DNA from: an uncultured Eubacteriales bacterium
Lineage (GTDB): Bacteria; Bacillota; Clostridia; Christensenellales; Aristaeellaceae
Direction of reading: 5' to 3'
Length of the DNA stretch: 46,537 nt
Assembly: GCA_902778995.1 (NCBI GenBank)
Contig: CACYZW010000055.1
Coordinates: forward strand, 1 to 46,537
The notes under the pieces were generated by a model. It saw only the letters and a program-made list of their open reading frames with translations. It searched no databases and had not been told where the DNA came from. Both the position numbers and the translations under genes were made by a program. Positions within the stretch are counted from its first letter, which is position 1, and the number at the start of each line of letters is the position of its first letter. Positions 8,338 through 16,421 of this stretch are shown here, one piece after another.

Positions 8338-8940
8338 ATGGTGAAACGTTCACATAATATCAGCGTCAGTTTGCCGGTCGTCGGCGATGTGCTGTGTTCG
8401 CTGCTCACGCTGCCGACGGGTCTGCAATGGGTCTATGAGGGCTACGATATGGAGCGCGGCGTCCTCAGGACGGAATACCTCGTGGCTGCGCTGCTCCTCA
8501 TGGGCCTCGCGCGGCTGTTCCGCGCCTTCCGACTGCGCGAAAGATCCCGGGCGGATTTCTACAGGTTCCTGATCTACGGGACGGTCATGCTGCTTGCGCT
8601 GGTCTTCTGGATCTTTCGCCCGAATTACCGCGTCGGCAATCTGGTTGTCTTCCTGTCGTACTGGGGCACCCTGGTGTCGGATCGCATGATTGCCATCGTC
8701 CGCAATCGAAGCCTACGCAGCGTCATATTGAATGGTATCGCCATCGCCCTCCTCGTCCTTTTGATTCCCTTCATATTTGTCAATTATGCCGATGTCGACC
8801 CGTATGACATCATGCTGGACATGACGGTGTTCATCGGGGCGTACCACGCGCTGGCGACCATTGCGAGCGTCGTTTTTGCCCGCGTGAACGGGGAGGTGTT
8901 GAGGACGATCATCCGCCGCACCTATGCGATGGAGTACTGA
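8338..8940 (+). CDS. Membrane protein, N-terminal part of a split K+-channel-like gene
   Basis: 200 residues with about five or six hydrophobic segments, including EYLVAALLLMGLARLFRAF, FLIYGTVMLLALVFWIF and IAIALLVLLIPFIFVNY. GGGGGAGGGG precedes the ATG. The frame ends TYAMEY then TGA at 8938-8940. Reading on in the next frame from the same point gives LIGLLLLMLSFAYILRF and then a complete K+ pore (8949-9206). One extra base after the TAC codon would join the two into a single channel of about 286 residues with upstream helices and a C-terminal pore. It may therefore be a broken gene, a sequencing or assembly error, or a true two-subunit arrangement. Confidence 0.65.
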   Translation: MVKRSHNISVSLPVVGDVLCSLLTLPTGLQWVYEGYDMERGVLRTEYLVAALLLMGLARLFRAFRLRERSRADFYRFLIYGTVMLLALVFWIFRPNYRVGNLVVFLSYWGTLVSDRMIAIVRNRSLRSVILNGIAIALLVLLIPFIFVNYADVDPYDIMLDMTVFIGAYHALATIASVVFARVNGEVLRTIIRRTYAMEY

Positions 8941-8948
8941 TCGGTCTG

Positions 8949-9206
8949 TTGCTGCTGATGCTGTCCTTCGCCTACATTCTGAGGTTCACGGAGCCAAGCA
9001 CGCCGACCTTCAAGGACGCCCTGTGGTACTGCTTCGCCATCGTCACCACCATCGGCTTCGGCGATGTGGCCGCGACGTCCACCGAGGGCCGGATCATATC
9101 GGTGATTCTCGGCGCATACGGCATCGTCGTCGTCGCCCTGATCACCTCCATCATCGTCAACTTTTACGGCGAGATGAAGAAGAAGGATGCGCCGGAGGAG
9201 AAATGA
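8949..9206 (+). CDS. K+-channel pore module, TM1-P-TM2
   Basis: 85 residues from a TTG at 8949 (ATG at 8958 also possible). It contains a first helix LLLMLSFAYILRF, a pore helix FKDALWYCFAIVTT, the selectivity filter TIGFGD, and a second helix IISVILGAYGIVVVALITSI, ending in a short charged tail. This is the K+-selective ion-channel fold. No Shine-Dalgarno lies at a good distance from either start, which argues that it is normally translated as part of the preceding frame. Confidence 0.75.
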   Translation: MLLMLSFAYILRFTEPSTPTFKDALWYCFAIVTTIGFGDVAATSTEGRIISVILGAYGIVVVALITSIIVNFYGEMKKKDAPEEK

Positions 9207-9256
9207 GGGCGGGCCTATATTTTTCAGCGCTTGCGTGAAGCCGCAGGCGCGCATCG

Positions 9257-9286
9257 GGGACGGGTTGTTTTCCCACAACCCGTCCC
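9257..9286. terminator. Hairpin between convergent genes
   Basis: GGGACGGGTTGT (9257-9268) pairs with ACAACCCGTCCC (9275-9286), a 12-bp stem with a 6-base loop. It lies between the K+ channel and the end of the long minus-strand operon. No T-run on either side, so termination is probable but not certain. Confidence 0.55.
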
Positions 9287-9345
9287 TGAGGCGCGTCCGC
9301 TGACGAAAAGGGATCAGATTTTTACGGAGTTCAGACTTTTGCAAG

Positions 9346-9978
9346 TCAAGAAATCAGCCGTCTGATGGCCTGCGCTACCGCGTTAAGGTCGCTGCATGTG
9401 AGCAGTGGGATGAGACGGTTGATTTCATCGATCTCCTTGTCCCACCACTTCCATTCCAGCAGCAGGGCGATCAGCGCGTCGTCAAAGCGCTTGCGGATGA
9501 CCCGGGCCGGGTTTCCGGCGACGACGGTATAGGGGGCCACCTCGCCGGCGACCACGCTGCTGGCGCCAATGATCGCCCCGTCGCCGATGCGCGTCCCGGG
9601 CAGTATCACCGCGTTCTGGCCGATCCATACGTCGTTGCCCACGACGGTGTCGCCCTTCTGCGGCAGGTCCGACGGCGCGGGCGGGTCCATCGCCCAACCC
9701 TGGAGCGTGTAAAAGGGGAAGGTGGACACGGCGTTCATCTGGTGGTTCGCCCCGTTCATCACGAATTCCACACCCGAAGCAATCTGGCAGAATTTGCCGA
9801 TGATGAGCCGGTCGTTGAGAAACGGGTAATGGTGGGTCACGTGGCGTTCAAATTCCGAATCGGCGATGTAAGTGAAATCGCCGACGGTGATGTTGGGATT
9901 TTTCAGCGTCGGCTTCACATAGATTTCGCCTTCATAGCCCGGAATGGGGTGGATGGCGTCGGGATCGGGGCGGCTCAT
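9346..9978 (-). CDS. CatB/Vat-like O-acetyltransferase (hexapeptide repeat)
   Basis: 210 residues of the xenobiotic acetyltransferase group, trimeric left-handed beta-helix enzymes that move acetyl from acetyl-CoA to hydroxyl groups of streptogramin A or chloramphenicol. Visible are hexapeptide turns (VVGNDVWIGQNAVILPGTRIGDGAIIG), the expected catalytic histidine H79 in NGANHQMNAVSTFPF, and the C-terminal VAGNPARVIRKRF helix start. GAGGAG supports the start. It is the last gene of the operon, 24 bases after the flavin-fold gene. Resistance is possible, but many chromosomal members act on unknown metabolites. Confidence 0.85.
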   Translation of the reverse strand: MSRPDPDAIHPIPGYEGEIYVKPTLKNPNITVGDFTYIADSEFERHVTHHYPFLNDRLIIGKFCQIASGVEFVMNGANHQMNAVSTFPFYTLQGWAMDPPAPSDLPQKGDTVVGNDVWIGQNAVILPGTRIGDGAIIGASSVVAGEVAPYTVVAGNPARVIRKRFDDALIALLLEWKWWDKEIDEINRLIPLLTCSDLNAVAQAIRRLIS

Positions 9979-10002
9979 GGGGCGTCATCTCCTCGGGAAA
10001 CG

Positions 10003-10479
10003 CTATTTCTCGTTGACCAGCTTTCCGGTCATGTGCTCCGGTATCAGCCTGAACACCAGCACGCCGGGGCCGGAGCGCCGGATTTCATCGTCGATGTACG
10101 CCTCGTCGGCGGTGAATTTGCGGCTCAGCCTCCGGGTGATCTCCAGCGCCCTTTCGCGATCCGCCACGACCTCCAGCCGTCCGAACACGATCACGCTCCG
10201 GATGTTCAGCGCCCAGTCCCCCGGCTTGACGAAGCCCTGGTCCCAGACGCAGAAGCAGGCCTTGTCACAGCGGGCCATGGCGTCGTTGCGGTGGCCCTTT
10301 CTGCCGCTGTGGAAATACAGGCAGCCGTCGTCCTCGCTATAATAATGGTTGATGGGCGCGCCGTAGGGATAGCCTTCGTCGCCCAGGACGGAAAGCACGC
10401 CCCGCTTTTCGCCTTTCAAAATCTCCACGCACTCGGCCTGGCTGAGCTGCTGCTTCCTTCGGTTCATTTCACGAAACAT
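10003..10479 (-). CDS. Pyridoxamine 5'-phosphate oxidase-fold protein, NimA-like
   Basis: 158 residues with the split-barrel flavin-binding fold. The stretch GVLSVLGDEGYPYGAPINHYY, followed by LYFHSGRKGHRNDAM, is characteristic of the small flavoproteins grouped with 5-nitroimidazole reductases (Nim). Members bind FMN, haem or F420; the cofactor cannot be read from sequence. It lies 3 bases from the GNAT gene and 24 bases before the CatB-like gene, all on one transcript. Role in detoxification is inferred from the family and its acetyltransferase neighbours. Confidence 0.85.
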   Translation of the reverse strand: MFREMNRRKQQLSQAECVEILKGEKRGVLSVLGDEGYPYGAPINHYYSEDDGCLYFHSGRKGHRNDAMARCDKACFCVWDQGFVKPGDWALNIRSVIVFGRLEVVADRERALEITRRLSRKFTADEAYIDDEIRRSGPGVLVFRLIPEHMTGKLVNEK

Positions 10480-10482
10480 GGG

Positions 10483-11028
10483 CTATGCCTCCTTCAATCG
10501 TCCGTACACCGCGCAATCCTTCCATTCTCCGTCGTGCCATGTATGCGCCCTCAGCAGGCCCTCCTGGACGAAGCCGCACTTTTCAAGCACCCGGCGGGAG
10601 CCGATGTTTTCCGCAAGGCAGCTGGCGGTGACGCGGTGGGCGTCGAGGGCAAGGATGTAATCCAGCGCGGCGCGGACGGCCTCGGTAGCGCAGCCCGCGT
10701 TCCACAGGTCCCGGCGCACGAAGTAGCCCAGGCCGTAGTGGACGCTTCCGGCTTCGCCTTCGATCACGTGCAGCCCCACCGAGCCCGCGACATGGCCGGT
10801 GGTCTTTTCCTCAATAATCAGGTTGTAGCGCAGGCGCGGACAGACATGGGCGTCCCGCATCACGGAGCGGAGGTAGGCGTCGGTCTCGGCAAGGTCGCCC
10901 TTGCGCATGTCGGGGATATACCACGTGGTCGCCGGGTCGCTGAGCATGGCGTGGAGCGCCTGCAGGTCCTCGGCGCGGTGCTCCCGCAGGATCAGCCTCG
11001 GGGTCGTGAGCCACAGGCCGTCAGCCAC
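10483..11028 (-). CDS. GNAT N-acetyltransferase, RimJ/RimL-like
   Basis: 181 residues. The opening LTTPRLILREHRAEDLQAL and the acetyl-CoA binding segment YFVRRDLWNAGCATEAVRAAL, followed by NIGSRRVLEKCGFVQEG, place it in the RimJ/RimL type of the GCN5 family, which acetylates N-termini of ribosomal proteins or small amines. The start is GTG at 11028 and overlaps the final codons and stop of ispG by 8 bases, showing translational coupling. Substrate not predictable. Confidence 0.88.
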   Translation of the reverse strand: MADGLWLTTPRLILREHRAEDLQALHAMLSDPATTWYIPDMRKGDLAETDAYLRSVMRDAHVCPRLRYNLIIEEKTTGHVAGSVGLHVIEGEAGSVHYGLGYFVRRDLWNAGCATEAVRAALDYILALDAHRVTASCLAENIGSRRVLEKCGFVQEGLLRAHTWHDGEWKDCAVYGRLKEA

Positions 11029-12076
11029 GGTTTTCGACCATCCGGCGTATCTCGGCGATCAGCGCGGCGGCCAGGTCGCCGCCCTTGATGGGCCGGGGCG
11101 GCTGATCCTTCACGAACAGAATCCCCGCGCCGTCCCTGCCTCCGGCCACGCCCAGATCGGCCTCCCGGGCCTCGCCGGGGCCGTTGACCACGCAGCCCAT
11201 CACGGCCACCTTCAGCGGCACGCGGATGTCGGCGGTCTCGGCCCGCACCCGGCGGGCGATGCCCTCCACGTCGATGCCCGTGCGGCCGCAGGTGGGGCAG
11301 GAGATGATCTCCACGCCGTCCCGTCGAAGCCCGCAGGCCCGCAGGATCGAAAGCCCTGCGGGTACCTCCTGCACCGGGTCGCCGGACAGGGACACGCGGA
11401 TCGTGTCGCCAATGCCCTCCAGCAGCAGCGCGCCGATGCCCACGGCGCTCTTGACGATGCCCACGTCCGCCGTGCCAGATTCGGTGACGCCGATGTGCTG
11501 GGGGTAGTCGCAGGCCTTCGCGGCCAGGCGGCAGGCGGCCACCATCTTTTGAACGTCCGTGGCCTTGAAGGACAGCACGATGTTGTCATACCCCGCCCGT
11601 TCCAGCATCCGGGCGTGGTTCAGGCCGCTCTCCACCATGCCCTCGGGGGTGACGCCGCCGTGCTTTTCCAGGATCTCCTTTTCGATGCTGCCGGAATTCA
11701 CGCCGATGCGCACCGGGATGCGGTGGGCCTTCAGGCAGTCCGCCAGTTCCTTTACGTGGGCCTCGCCGCCGATGTTGCCGGGGTTGATGCGCACCTTGGC
11801 GATGCCGTTTTCGACGGACGCGATGGCCAGCCGGTGGTTGAAGTGGATGTCCGCCACCAGCGGCACCGGGCTGCCGTCCACCAGCGCGCGCACGGCCTTC
11901 GCGCAGGCCTCGTCGTAAACCGAGACGCGCACGATGTCCGCGCCCGCCGCTGCCATGGCGCGGATCTGTGCGAGGGTGGCCGCCACATCCCGGGTGTCGG
12001 TGTTGGTCATGGTCTGTACGGAAACCGGCGCGCCGCCGCCGATGGCGACGGGGCCGACGTGGACGGTTCGGGTCAT
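11021..12076 (-). CDS. ispG: 4-hydroxy-3-methylbut-2-enyl diphosphate synthase (IspG/GcpE)
   Basis: 351 residues. It converts MEcPP to HMBPP in the non-mevalonate isoprenoid pathway using a [4Fe-4S] cluster. The TIM-barrel part opens VHVGPVAIGGGAPVSVQTMTNTDT; cluster ligands are the two cysteines of SCPTCGRT and the cysteine of VAVMGCVVNGPGEA, all present. Length is normal for the bacterial form. AAAAGGAGC on the minus strand fixes the start. It follows dxr and rseP in the operon, so two pathway steps are co-transcribed with undecaprenyl diphosphate synthesis, the main consumer of the product. Confidence 0.97.
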   Translation of the reverse strand: MTRTVHVGPVAIGGGAPVSVQTMTNTDTRDVAATLAQIRAMAAAGADIVRVSVYDEACAKAVRALVDGSPVPLVADIHFNHRLAIASVENGIAKVRINPGNIGGEAHVKELADCLKAHRIPVRIGVNSGSIEKEILEKHGGVTPEGMVESGLNHARMLERAGYDNIVLSFKATDVQKMVAACRLAAKACDYPQHIGVTESGTADVGIVKSAVGIGALLLEGIGDTIRVSLSGDPVQEVPAGLSILRACGLRRDGVEIISCPTCGRTGIDVEGIARRVRAETADIRVPLKVAVMGCVVNGPGEAREADLGVAGGRDGAGILFVKDQPPRPIKGGDLAAALIAEIRRMVENRG

Positions 12077-12111
12077 GGCTTTTGCTCCTTTTTTATGTGT
12101 GAACAGGGGTA

Positions 12112-12146
12112 AATTCTGATTTGCCGCATTGCGCCAAATCAGAATT
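12112..12146. repeat. Hairpin overlapping the rseP stop codon
   Basis: AATTCTGATTTG (12112-12123) pairs perfectly with CAAATCAGAATT (12135-12146) around an 11-base loop. The TGA stop of rseP (12141-12139) lies in the stem. It sits upstream of the ispG ribosome site inside the operon, so it may stabilise the upstream message or tune downstream translation rather than terminate. Confidence 0.7.
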
Positions 12147-13206
12147 TGAACCCTCCTCCGATCAATTTTACAATATCGTGGAAGGTCAGCACCACGAACA
12201 GGCCCAGCAGCAGCACCATGCCGGCGGCGTGGACCATGCCCTCCTTCTCCGGGGGAATGGGCTTGCGGCGGATGGCTTCGACGATCAAAAACAGCAGCCG
12301 CCCGCCGTCCAGCGCGGGGATGGGCAGCAGGTTCATGATGCCCAGGTTCAGGCTGATGATGAAGATCAGCCACAGCACCATGTACATGCCCTCCCGGGCC
12401 TGCTGGGCCACCACGGCGATGATGCCCACGGTGCCGGCGGTGTCCTCCAGGCCCTCGCCCTTGAAGATCAGGTTTTTCAGGCTCTCCAGCATCATGCCGG
12501 TGGTTTCCACCATGTAGCTGCCTGCTTCCTTGATGGATTCGAAGAAATTGTAGGTGCGGCTGGAAAACACGATGCCGATCTGATAGCGGGTGACCTGTCC
12601 GCTCTCGTCGGTCACGGGTGCGGCGGTCATGGAATAGGAAAGCCGTTTGCCGTCGCGCTCGACCACCAGGTCGATGGGCTTGTTCAGGTCGCCGGACTGT
12701 ATCGTCTTTATCATCTGATTGACCCCGGCGGTGTCGTTGGTGAGGGCCTCGCCGTTGACCTCGAGGATGCGGTCTCCCGGCATGAGCCCCGCCTCGGCGG
12801 CGGGCTGGCCGGGCATGACCTGATTCACGATGGGATAGGTCTCGGCGATGAAGTAGCCGTTCAGCATGATGGCGCAGGCGACAAAGGCCAGCACGAAGTT
12901 CATAAATGGCCCCGCCAGCACGGTCAGAAAGCGCTTCCAAACCGGCTGGTTGTTCATGGCGCGGGGGTCGTCGTTGCGCTCGTCCTCGCCCACGAAGGCG
13001 CAATAGCCGCCCAGCGGTATCGCCCGCAGGGAATACTGTATGCCCTTGCGCTTCCAGCCCAGAAGCCTCGGGCCGAAGCCCACGGAGAATTCCACGATGC
13101 CGATGCCGCACAGCCGGCCGACGCAGTAGTGTCCGAATTCATGCACCGTCACGATGATGCCCAGCATGACGATGGCGAGAAGGATGTAGAGTATGTTTGA
13201 TGCCAT
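12139..13206 (-). CDS. rseP: RIP metalloprotease RseP (site-2 protease family)
   Basis: 355 residues. An intramembrane zinc protease that cuts transmembrane anti-sigma factors and leftover signal peptides. Zinc ligands are in HEFGHY (H22, E23, H26) of the first helix; a PDZ domain with PGQPAAEAGLMPGDRILEVNGE lies near residue 120; the third zinc ligand is in the NLLPIPALDGGRL helix near residue 300; a last helix ends the chain. CGGAGG lies 5 bases before the ATG. It is placed between dxr and ispG as in most Clostridia. Targets in this organism are unknown. Confidence 0.96.
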   Translation of the reverse strand: MASNILYILLAIVMLGIIVTVHEFGHYCVGRLCGIGIVEFSVGFGPRLLGWKRKGIQYSLRAIPLGGYCAFVGEDERNDDPRAMNNQPVWKRFLTVLAGPFMNFVLAFVACAIMLNGYFIAETYPIVNQVMPGQPAAEAGLMPGDRILEVNGEALTNDTAGVNQMIKTIQSGDLNKPIDLVVERDGKRLSYSMTAAPVTDESGQVTRYQIGIVFSSRTYNFFESIKEAGSYMVETTGMMLESLKNLIFKGEGLEDTAGTVGIIAVVAQQAREGMYMVLWLIFIISLNLGIMNLLPIPALDGGRLLFLIVEAIRRKPIPPEKEGMVHAAGMVLLLGLFVVLTFHDIVKLIGGGFKF

Positions 13207-13223
13207 AGGTGCCTCCGGTTCTT

Positions 13224-13378
13224 GATGAGGAATTGGGAATGAGGGATTATGGATGCATGATGGAATCCCTGCGGATTCCTTTGATTATAAATGAAATGCA
13301 TTGAGCCAATATAAACAAATCCCGGAGGGATTTGCTCCGCCATTCCTCATTCCTCATTCCCAATTCCCAATTCCCGTC
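13224..13378. repeat. Inverted heptamer arrays between dxr and rseP
   Basis: On the plus strand 13224-13245 reads GATGAGGAATTGGGAATGAG. The facing block (13341-13375, read on the minus strand) is five heptamers: GGAATTG twice, GGAATGA twice and GGAATGG. Between them lie two small hairpins with arms GGAATCC and AAATCCC. The right block overlaps the 3' end of dxr and codes for its last residues. Confidence 0.75.
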
Positions 13379-14498
13379 TCGCGGCCCGGCGCGCCGCAGC
13401 GTCCGCCGCATACACGTCAGCGATTGAGCGAATCGGCGCGACGGGCACGCCGTCCAGTGCGGCGCGGATGATTTCAGGAATGCGGCCAAAGGGGATGCGC
13501 TCCTTCAGGAACGCGCCCACGGCGACCTCGTTGGCCCCGTTCAATATCACCGGGGCGCTGCCGCCCGCCTTCAGCGCTTCGATCGCCATCAGCAGGGCGG
13601 GGAAGCGGTCGGTGTCGGGGGCGGCGAAGTCCAAGTGGCCCAGGGCGGCGAAATCCAGGGGCCTGGCCTCGTAGGGCATGCGCTCGGGATAGCCCATGGC
13701 ATAGCCGATGGGGCCGCGCATGTCCGGGTTGCCCAGCTGGGCCAGCACCGCGCCGTCCTCGAACTCCACCATGCTGTGGACGATGCTCTGGGGATGGACG
13801 ACCACATCGATCTTTTCACCAGGCATTTGGAACAGGTGGTGGGCTTCGATGATTTCAAGGCCCTTGTTCACCATGCTCGCGCAGTCCACGGTGATCTTGC
13901 CGCCCATGTTCCAGGTGGGATGGGCCAGCACGTCCTTCACCGTGGCGTTGTAGATGGCCTCCTTCTTCCAGCTGCGCAGCGCGCCGCCGGAGGCGGTGAG
14001 CAGCAGCCGCCGGACGGGGTTGCCCTGCCGGCCCTGCAGGCACTGGAAGATGGCGGAATGCTCACTGTCCACCGGGAGCATGGGGATGCCCTTCCGGGCG
14101 GCCTTTTCCATCACCAGGTCGCCGCCGGTCACCAGCGCCTCCTTGTTGGCCAGCAGCACCCGCTGGCACACGTCCAGCGCCGTCCACACGGCGTCCAGCC
14201 CCGCGATGCCCACGATGGCGCACAGCGCGTCCTGCGGCTTCGCGGCCAGCAGCGCCTTCACGGTGGAATCCGGCCCGAAGACCCAATGGCAGAAGCGCAC
14301 GTCCTCCGGGATATGCTCGGGCGGGTTCACCAGCGCGGCCACGTCGGGGCGGAATGCCCGAACCAGTTCAAACAGCTTGTCCGACGCGCTGTGGGCGGTC
14401 AGGCAGTTGGCGCGGAAGCGCTCGGGATAGCGGCGCACGATGTCCAGCGCCTGGGTGCCGATGGAGCCGGTTGCGCCCAATATGGCTATTGTTCTCAT
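13347..14498 (-). CDS. dxr: 1-deoxy-D-xylulose 5-phosphate reductoisomerase
   Basis: 383 residues. It makes MEP from DXP with NADPH, the committed step of the pathway finished by ispG. The Rossmann motif ILGATGSIGTQALDI opens the protein; LLANKEALVTGG and the metal-binding PVDSEHSAIFQCL (acid and Glu residues) are intact; the C-terminal helical domain follows. AGAGGAAAG precedes the ATG. The last residues (RELGIGNEE) and the stop are read from the heptamer repeat array at 13341-13375, so the natural tail seems to have been replaced or extended by repeat DNA. It is 12 bases after cdsA. Confidence 0.97.
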   Translation of the reverse strand: MRTIAILGATGSIGTQALDIVRRYPERFRANCLTAHSASDKLFELVRAFRPDVAALVNPPEHIPEDVRFCHWVFGPDSTVKALLAAKPQDALCAIVGIAGLDAVWTALDVCQRVLLANKEALVTGGDLVMEKAARKGIPMLPVDSEHSAIFQCLQGRQGNPVRRLLLTASGGALRSWKKEAIYNATVKDVLAHPTWNMGGKITVDCASMVNKGLEIIEAHHLFQMPGEKIDVVVHPQSIVHSMVEFEDGAVLAQLGNPDMRGPIGYAMGYPERMPYEARPLDFAALGHLDFAAPDTDRFPALLMAIEALKAGGSAPVILNGANEVAVGAFLKERIPFGRIPEIIRAALDGVPVAPIRSIADVYAADAAARRAARRELGIGNEE

Positions 14499-14510
14499 AT
14501 CTTTCCTCTG

Positions 14511-15380
14511 TTATAAGCCGTAGATTTTGAAGAATACATAGCAGGCCACGCCGCAGAACAGTATACCGTCCATGCGATCCATCATGCCGCCGTGGCCCGG
14601 GAAGATGGTTCCGAAGTCCTTGATCCCGCAGTGGCGCTTCACCAGCGAGGCCACCAGGTCGCCGATCTGGGACAGTCCCCCCGCGATCAGCCCCAGTATT
14701 CCAAAGGCCCACAGCGGCGGCAGCGGCGACGCGGCGAGATCGGCGCTCATCCGGGGATGGCCGGCGGCGATCAGCCGGGTCACCCAGGGCGCGAGCATGG
14801 CGAAGGCCACGCTTGCGATCAGGCCCGCGATGGAGCCCTCTACGCTCTTCTTGGGGCTGATTTCCGGGGAAAGCCTGTGCCTGCCGAAGCGGAGCCCGAT
14901 GAACAGCGCAAAGGTGTCGTTGACCGACGCGATGAAGAAGGTCAGCACCAGCGCCAGCGTCGAGGCCGTGCGGGTGCTCAGGTCCTGCAGGGGAATTATC
15001 AGCGAGAAGAACAGCCCGGGATAGAGCATCGGAAACACGGTGCTCATCAGGCTGTCAAAGGCCACCTTGCCCTTGAATATGATGACCGTCATCGCCAGCA
15101 GCAGCCCGATGATCAGCGCGAACATGGGCGGGCTGATGGCGGCGAACACGCCGCCGGTCAGCGTGGCGTAGTAGGCCTGGGCCAGCACCGCCAGCACGCA
15201 GTAAACGTAGCCGGACCAGCGCACGGGGTCGTAGTTGATGCGCCGGAAGGCGCGGTACATCTCGCTGGTGGACATCAGCATGCTGACCAGCAGTATGATG
15301 CGCAGCGGCCAGCCCTGGAACCATATGCCCAGGGCCATGATGATGATGAGCACCGCCGCAGTGATGATGCGTTTGATCAA
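14511..15380 (-). CDS. cdsA: Phosphatidate cytidylyltransferase
   Basis: 289 residues, multi-helix membrane enzyme making CDP-diacylglycerol from phosphatidate and CTP for phospholipid synthesis. The family signature near the C-terminus is visible as SQIGDLVASLVKRHCGIKDFG, then PGHGGMMDRMDG with its metal-binding Asp residues. The start is TTG at 15380, in the overlap TTGA with the uppS stop and after GGAGG; longer frames would run through uppS. The tail GILFCGVACYVFFKIYGL is the expected last helix. Confidence 0.95.
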   Translation of the reverse strand: MIKRIITAAVLIIIMALGIWFQGWPLRIILLVSMLMSTSEMYRAFRRINYDPVRWSGYVYCVLAVLAQAYYATLTGGVFAAISPPMFALIIGLLLAMTVIIFKGKVAFDSLMSTVFPMLYPGLFFSLIIPLQDLSTRTASTLALVLTFFIASVNDTFALFIGLRFGRHRLSPEISPKKSVEGSIAGLIASVAFAMLAPWVTRLIAAGHPRMSADLAASPLPPLWAFGILGLIAGGLSQIGDLVASLVKRHCGIKDFGTIFPGHGGMMDRMDGILFCGVACYVFFKIYGL

Positions 15381-16237
15381 GTGGCATCCTCCTTGTCGGG
15401 GGTGTCCGTGGAGGGCATTTGCCCCTTCACGCCGCCGAAGCGCCGGTCCCGACCGGCGTAGACGGACAGGCACTTCATGTATCGGGTCCGGTCAAAATCC
15501 GGCCAGAGGCAGTCGTCAAACACCATCTCGGCGTAGGTCAGCTGCCAGGGCAGGAAATTTGAGGTGCGCATCTCACCGCTGGTGCGGATCAGCAGGTCCA
15601 CGTCCGGCAGGCCGGCGGTATACAGCCGCGCCGCAAAGGCATCCTCGTCGATGTCCTCCGGCTCGATCTCACCGTCCCTGACCGCCTGCGCCAGCAGACG
15701 CGCCGCCCGGGTCAGCTCCGCCCGGCCGCCGTAGTTCAGGGCAATGTTCAGCCGCAGCCCCGTGTTCTTCGCGGTGCGCTGCATGGCCCTGACGAGCGCA
15801 TCCCGCTGGGGCTCGGGCATGCCGTCCACGTCGCCGAGTATGGTGATGCGCACGTTCTTCTCGTCCAGCTCGTCGATCTCGGAGGTGAAGTATTTGAGCA
15901 GCAGGCCCATCAGCGCGCCGACTTCCTCCTTCGACCGCGACCAGTTTTCCGTGGAGAAGGCATACAAGCTCAGCGCCCCGATGCCCCAGTCGTCGCTGGC
16001 GCGGATGATTTCCCGCAGCGCTTCGGTGCCCGCGGCGTGACCGGCGGAGCGGGGCAGGCCCCGGCCGGTGGCCCAGCGCCCGTTGCCGTCCATGATGATG
16101 GCGACGTGCCGGGGAAGCGCCTGGGGCGGCGGCAGCACCGGCTCGGCGGACTTGTCGGTCACGGGCGTGACCGTGATGTACCTGGGCTTCGGGTTAAACA
16201 TGTCGCCCAGGGCGCGGGTGAGCTTGTCAAGGGACAT
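15377..16237 (-). CDS. uppS: Isoprenyl transferase (undecaprenyl diphosphate synthase)
   Basis: 286 residues. It adds isopentenyl units in cis to farnesyl diphosphate, giving the C55 lipid carrier for wall polymers. HVAIIMDGNGRWA carries the catalytic Asp (about D49), followed by LYAFSTENWSR, and DLLIRTSGEMRTSNFLPWQ binds substrate near the C-terminus. The N-terminus is about 25 residues longer than usual before the first motif and proline-rich at PVLPPPQALP. GGAGG before the ATG supports this start, so the extension seems genuine. It is coupled to cdsA by a 4-base overlap. Confidence 0.97.
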   Translation of the reverse strand: MSLDKLTRALGDMFNPKPRYITVTPVTDKSAEPVLPPPQALPRHVAIIMDGNGRWATGRGLPRSAGHAAGTEALREIIRASDDWGIGALSLYAFSTENWSRSKEEVGALMGLLLKYFTSEIDELDEKNVRITILGDVDGMPEPQRDALVRAMQRTAKNTGLRLNIALNYGGRAELTRAARLLAQAVRDGEIEPEDIDEDAFAARLYTAGLPDVDLLIRTSGEMRTSNFLPWQLTYAEMVFDDCLWPDFDRTRYMKCLSVYAGRDRRFGGVKGQMPSTDTPDKEDAT

Positions 16238-16271
16238 ACGGGAACCTCCATAGGGTATTTTATGAATGTCG

Positions 16272-16421
16272 GTTACTGCTCAGGGTTCCCCTTTCCAATC
16301 GGGGGGCGGCGGCGTGTACGCCGACCCCGCAGGCATTTTTATGGCGGAAAATCCCATTTTCCAGAAGAAAAATGCCTTCCTTGCAGATTTTGCGGCCAGA
16401 AGCCGGAGGCTGAGCAGTAAC
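16272..16421. mobile_element. MITE-like element with 12-bp inverted ends and 8-bp target duplication
   Basis: GTTACTGCTCAG (16272-16283) and CTGAGCAGTAAC (16410-16421) are exact inverted repeats. GAATGTCG occurs immediately outside both ends (16264-16271 and 16422-16429), as expected for an 8-bp target duplication. The 150-bp interior has no plausible gene. Eight-base duplications are known for families such as IS66, ISL3 and IS1595; I cannot assign the parent. It lies between frr and uppS. Confidence 0.85.

Noticed and set aside
9346-11028. An acquired antibiotic resistance island.
   Set aside because: The three genes share the GC content of their neighbours, are coupled to ispG and lack flanking mobile elements, so recent transfer is not supported.
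11021-13111. A 696-codon frame including ispG and extending upstream.
   Set aside because: The upstream part is the wrong frame of rseP. The ATG at 12076 has a good ribosome site and matches the IspG N-terminus.
13224-13378. Heptamer arrays as a CRISPR array.
   Set aside because: Units are 7 bases, directly adjacent and without spacers, and no cas genes are in the window.
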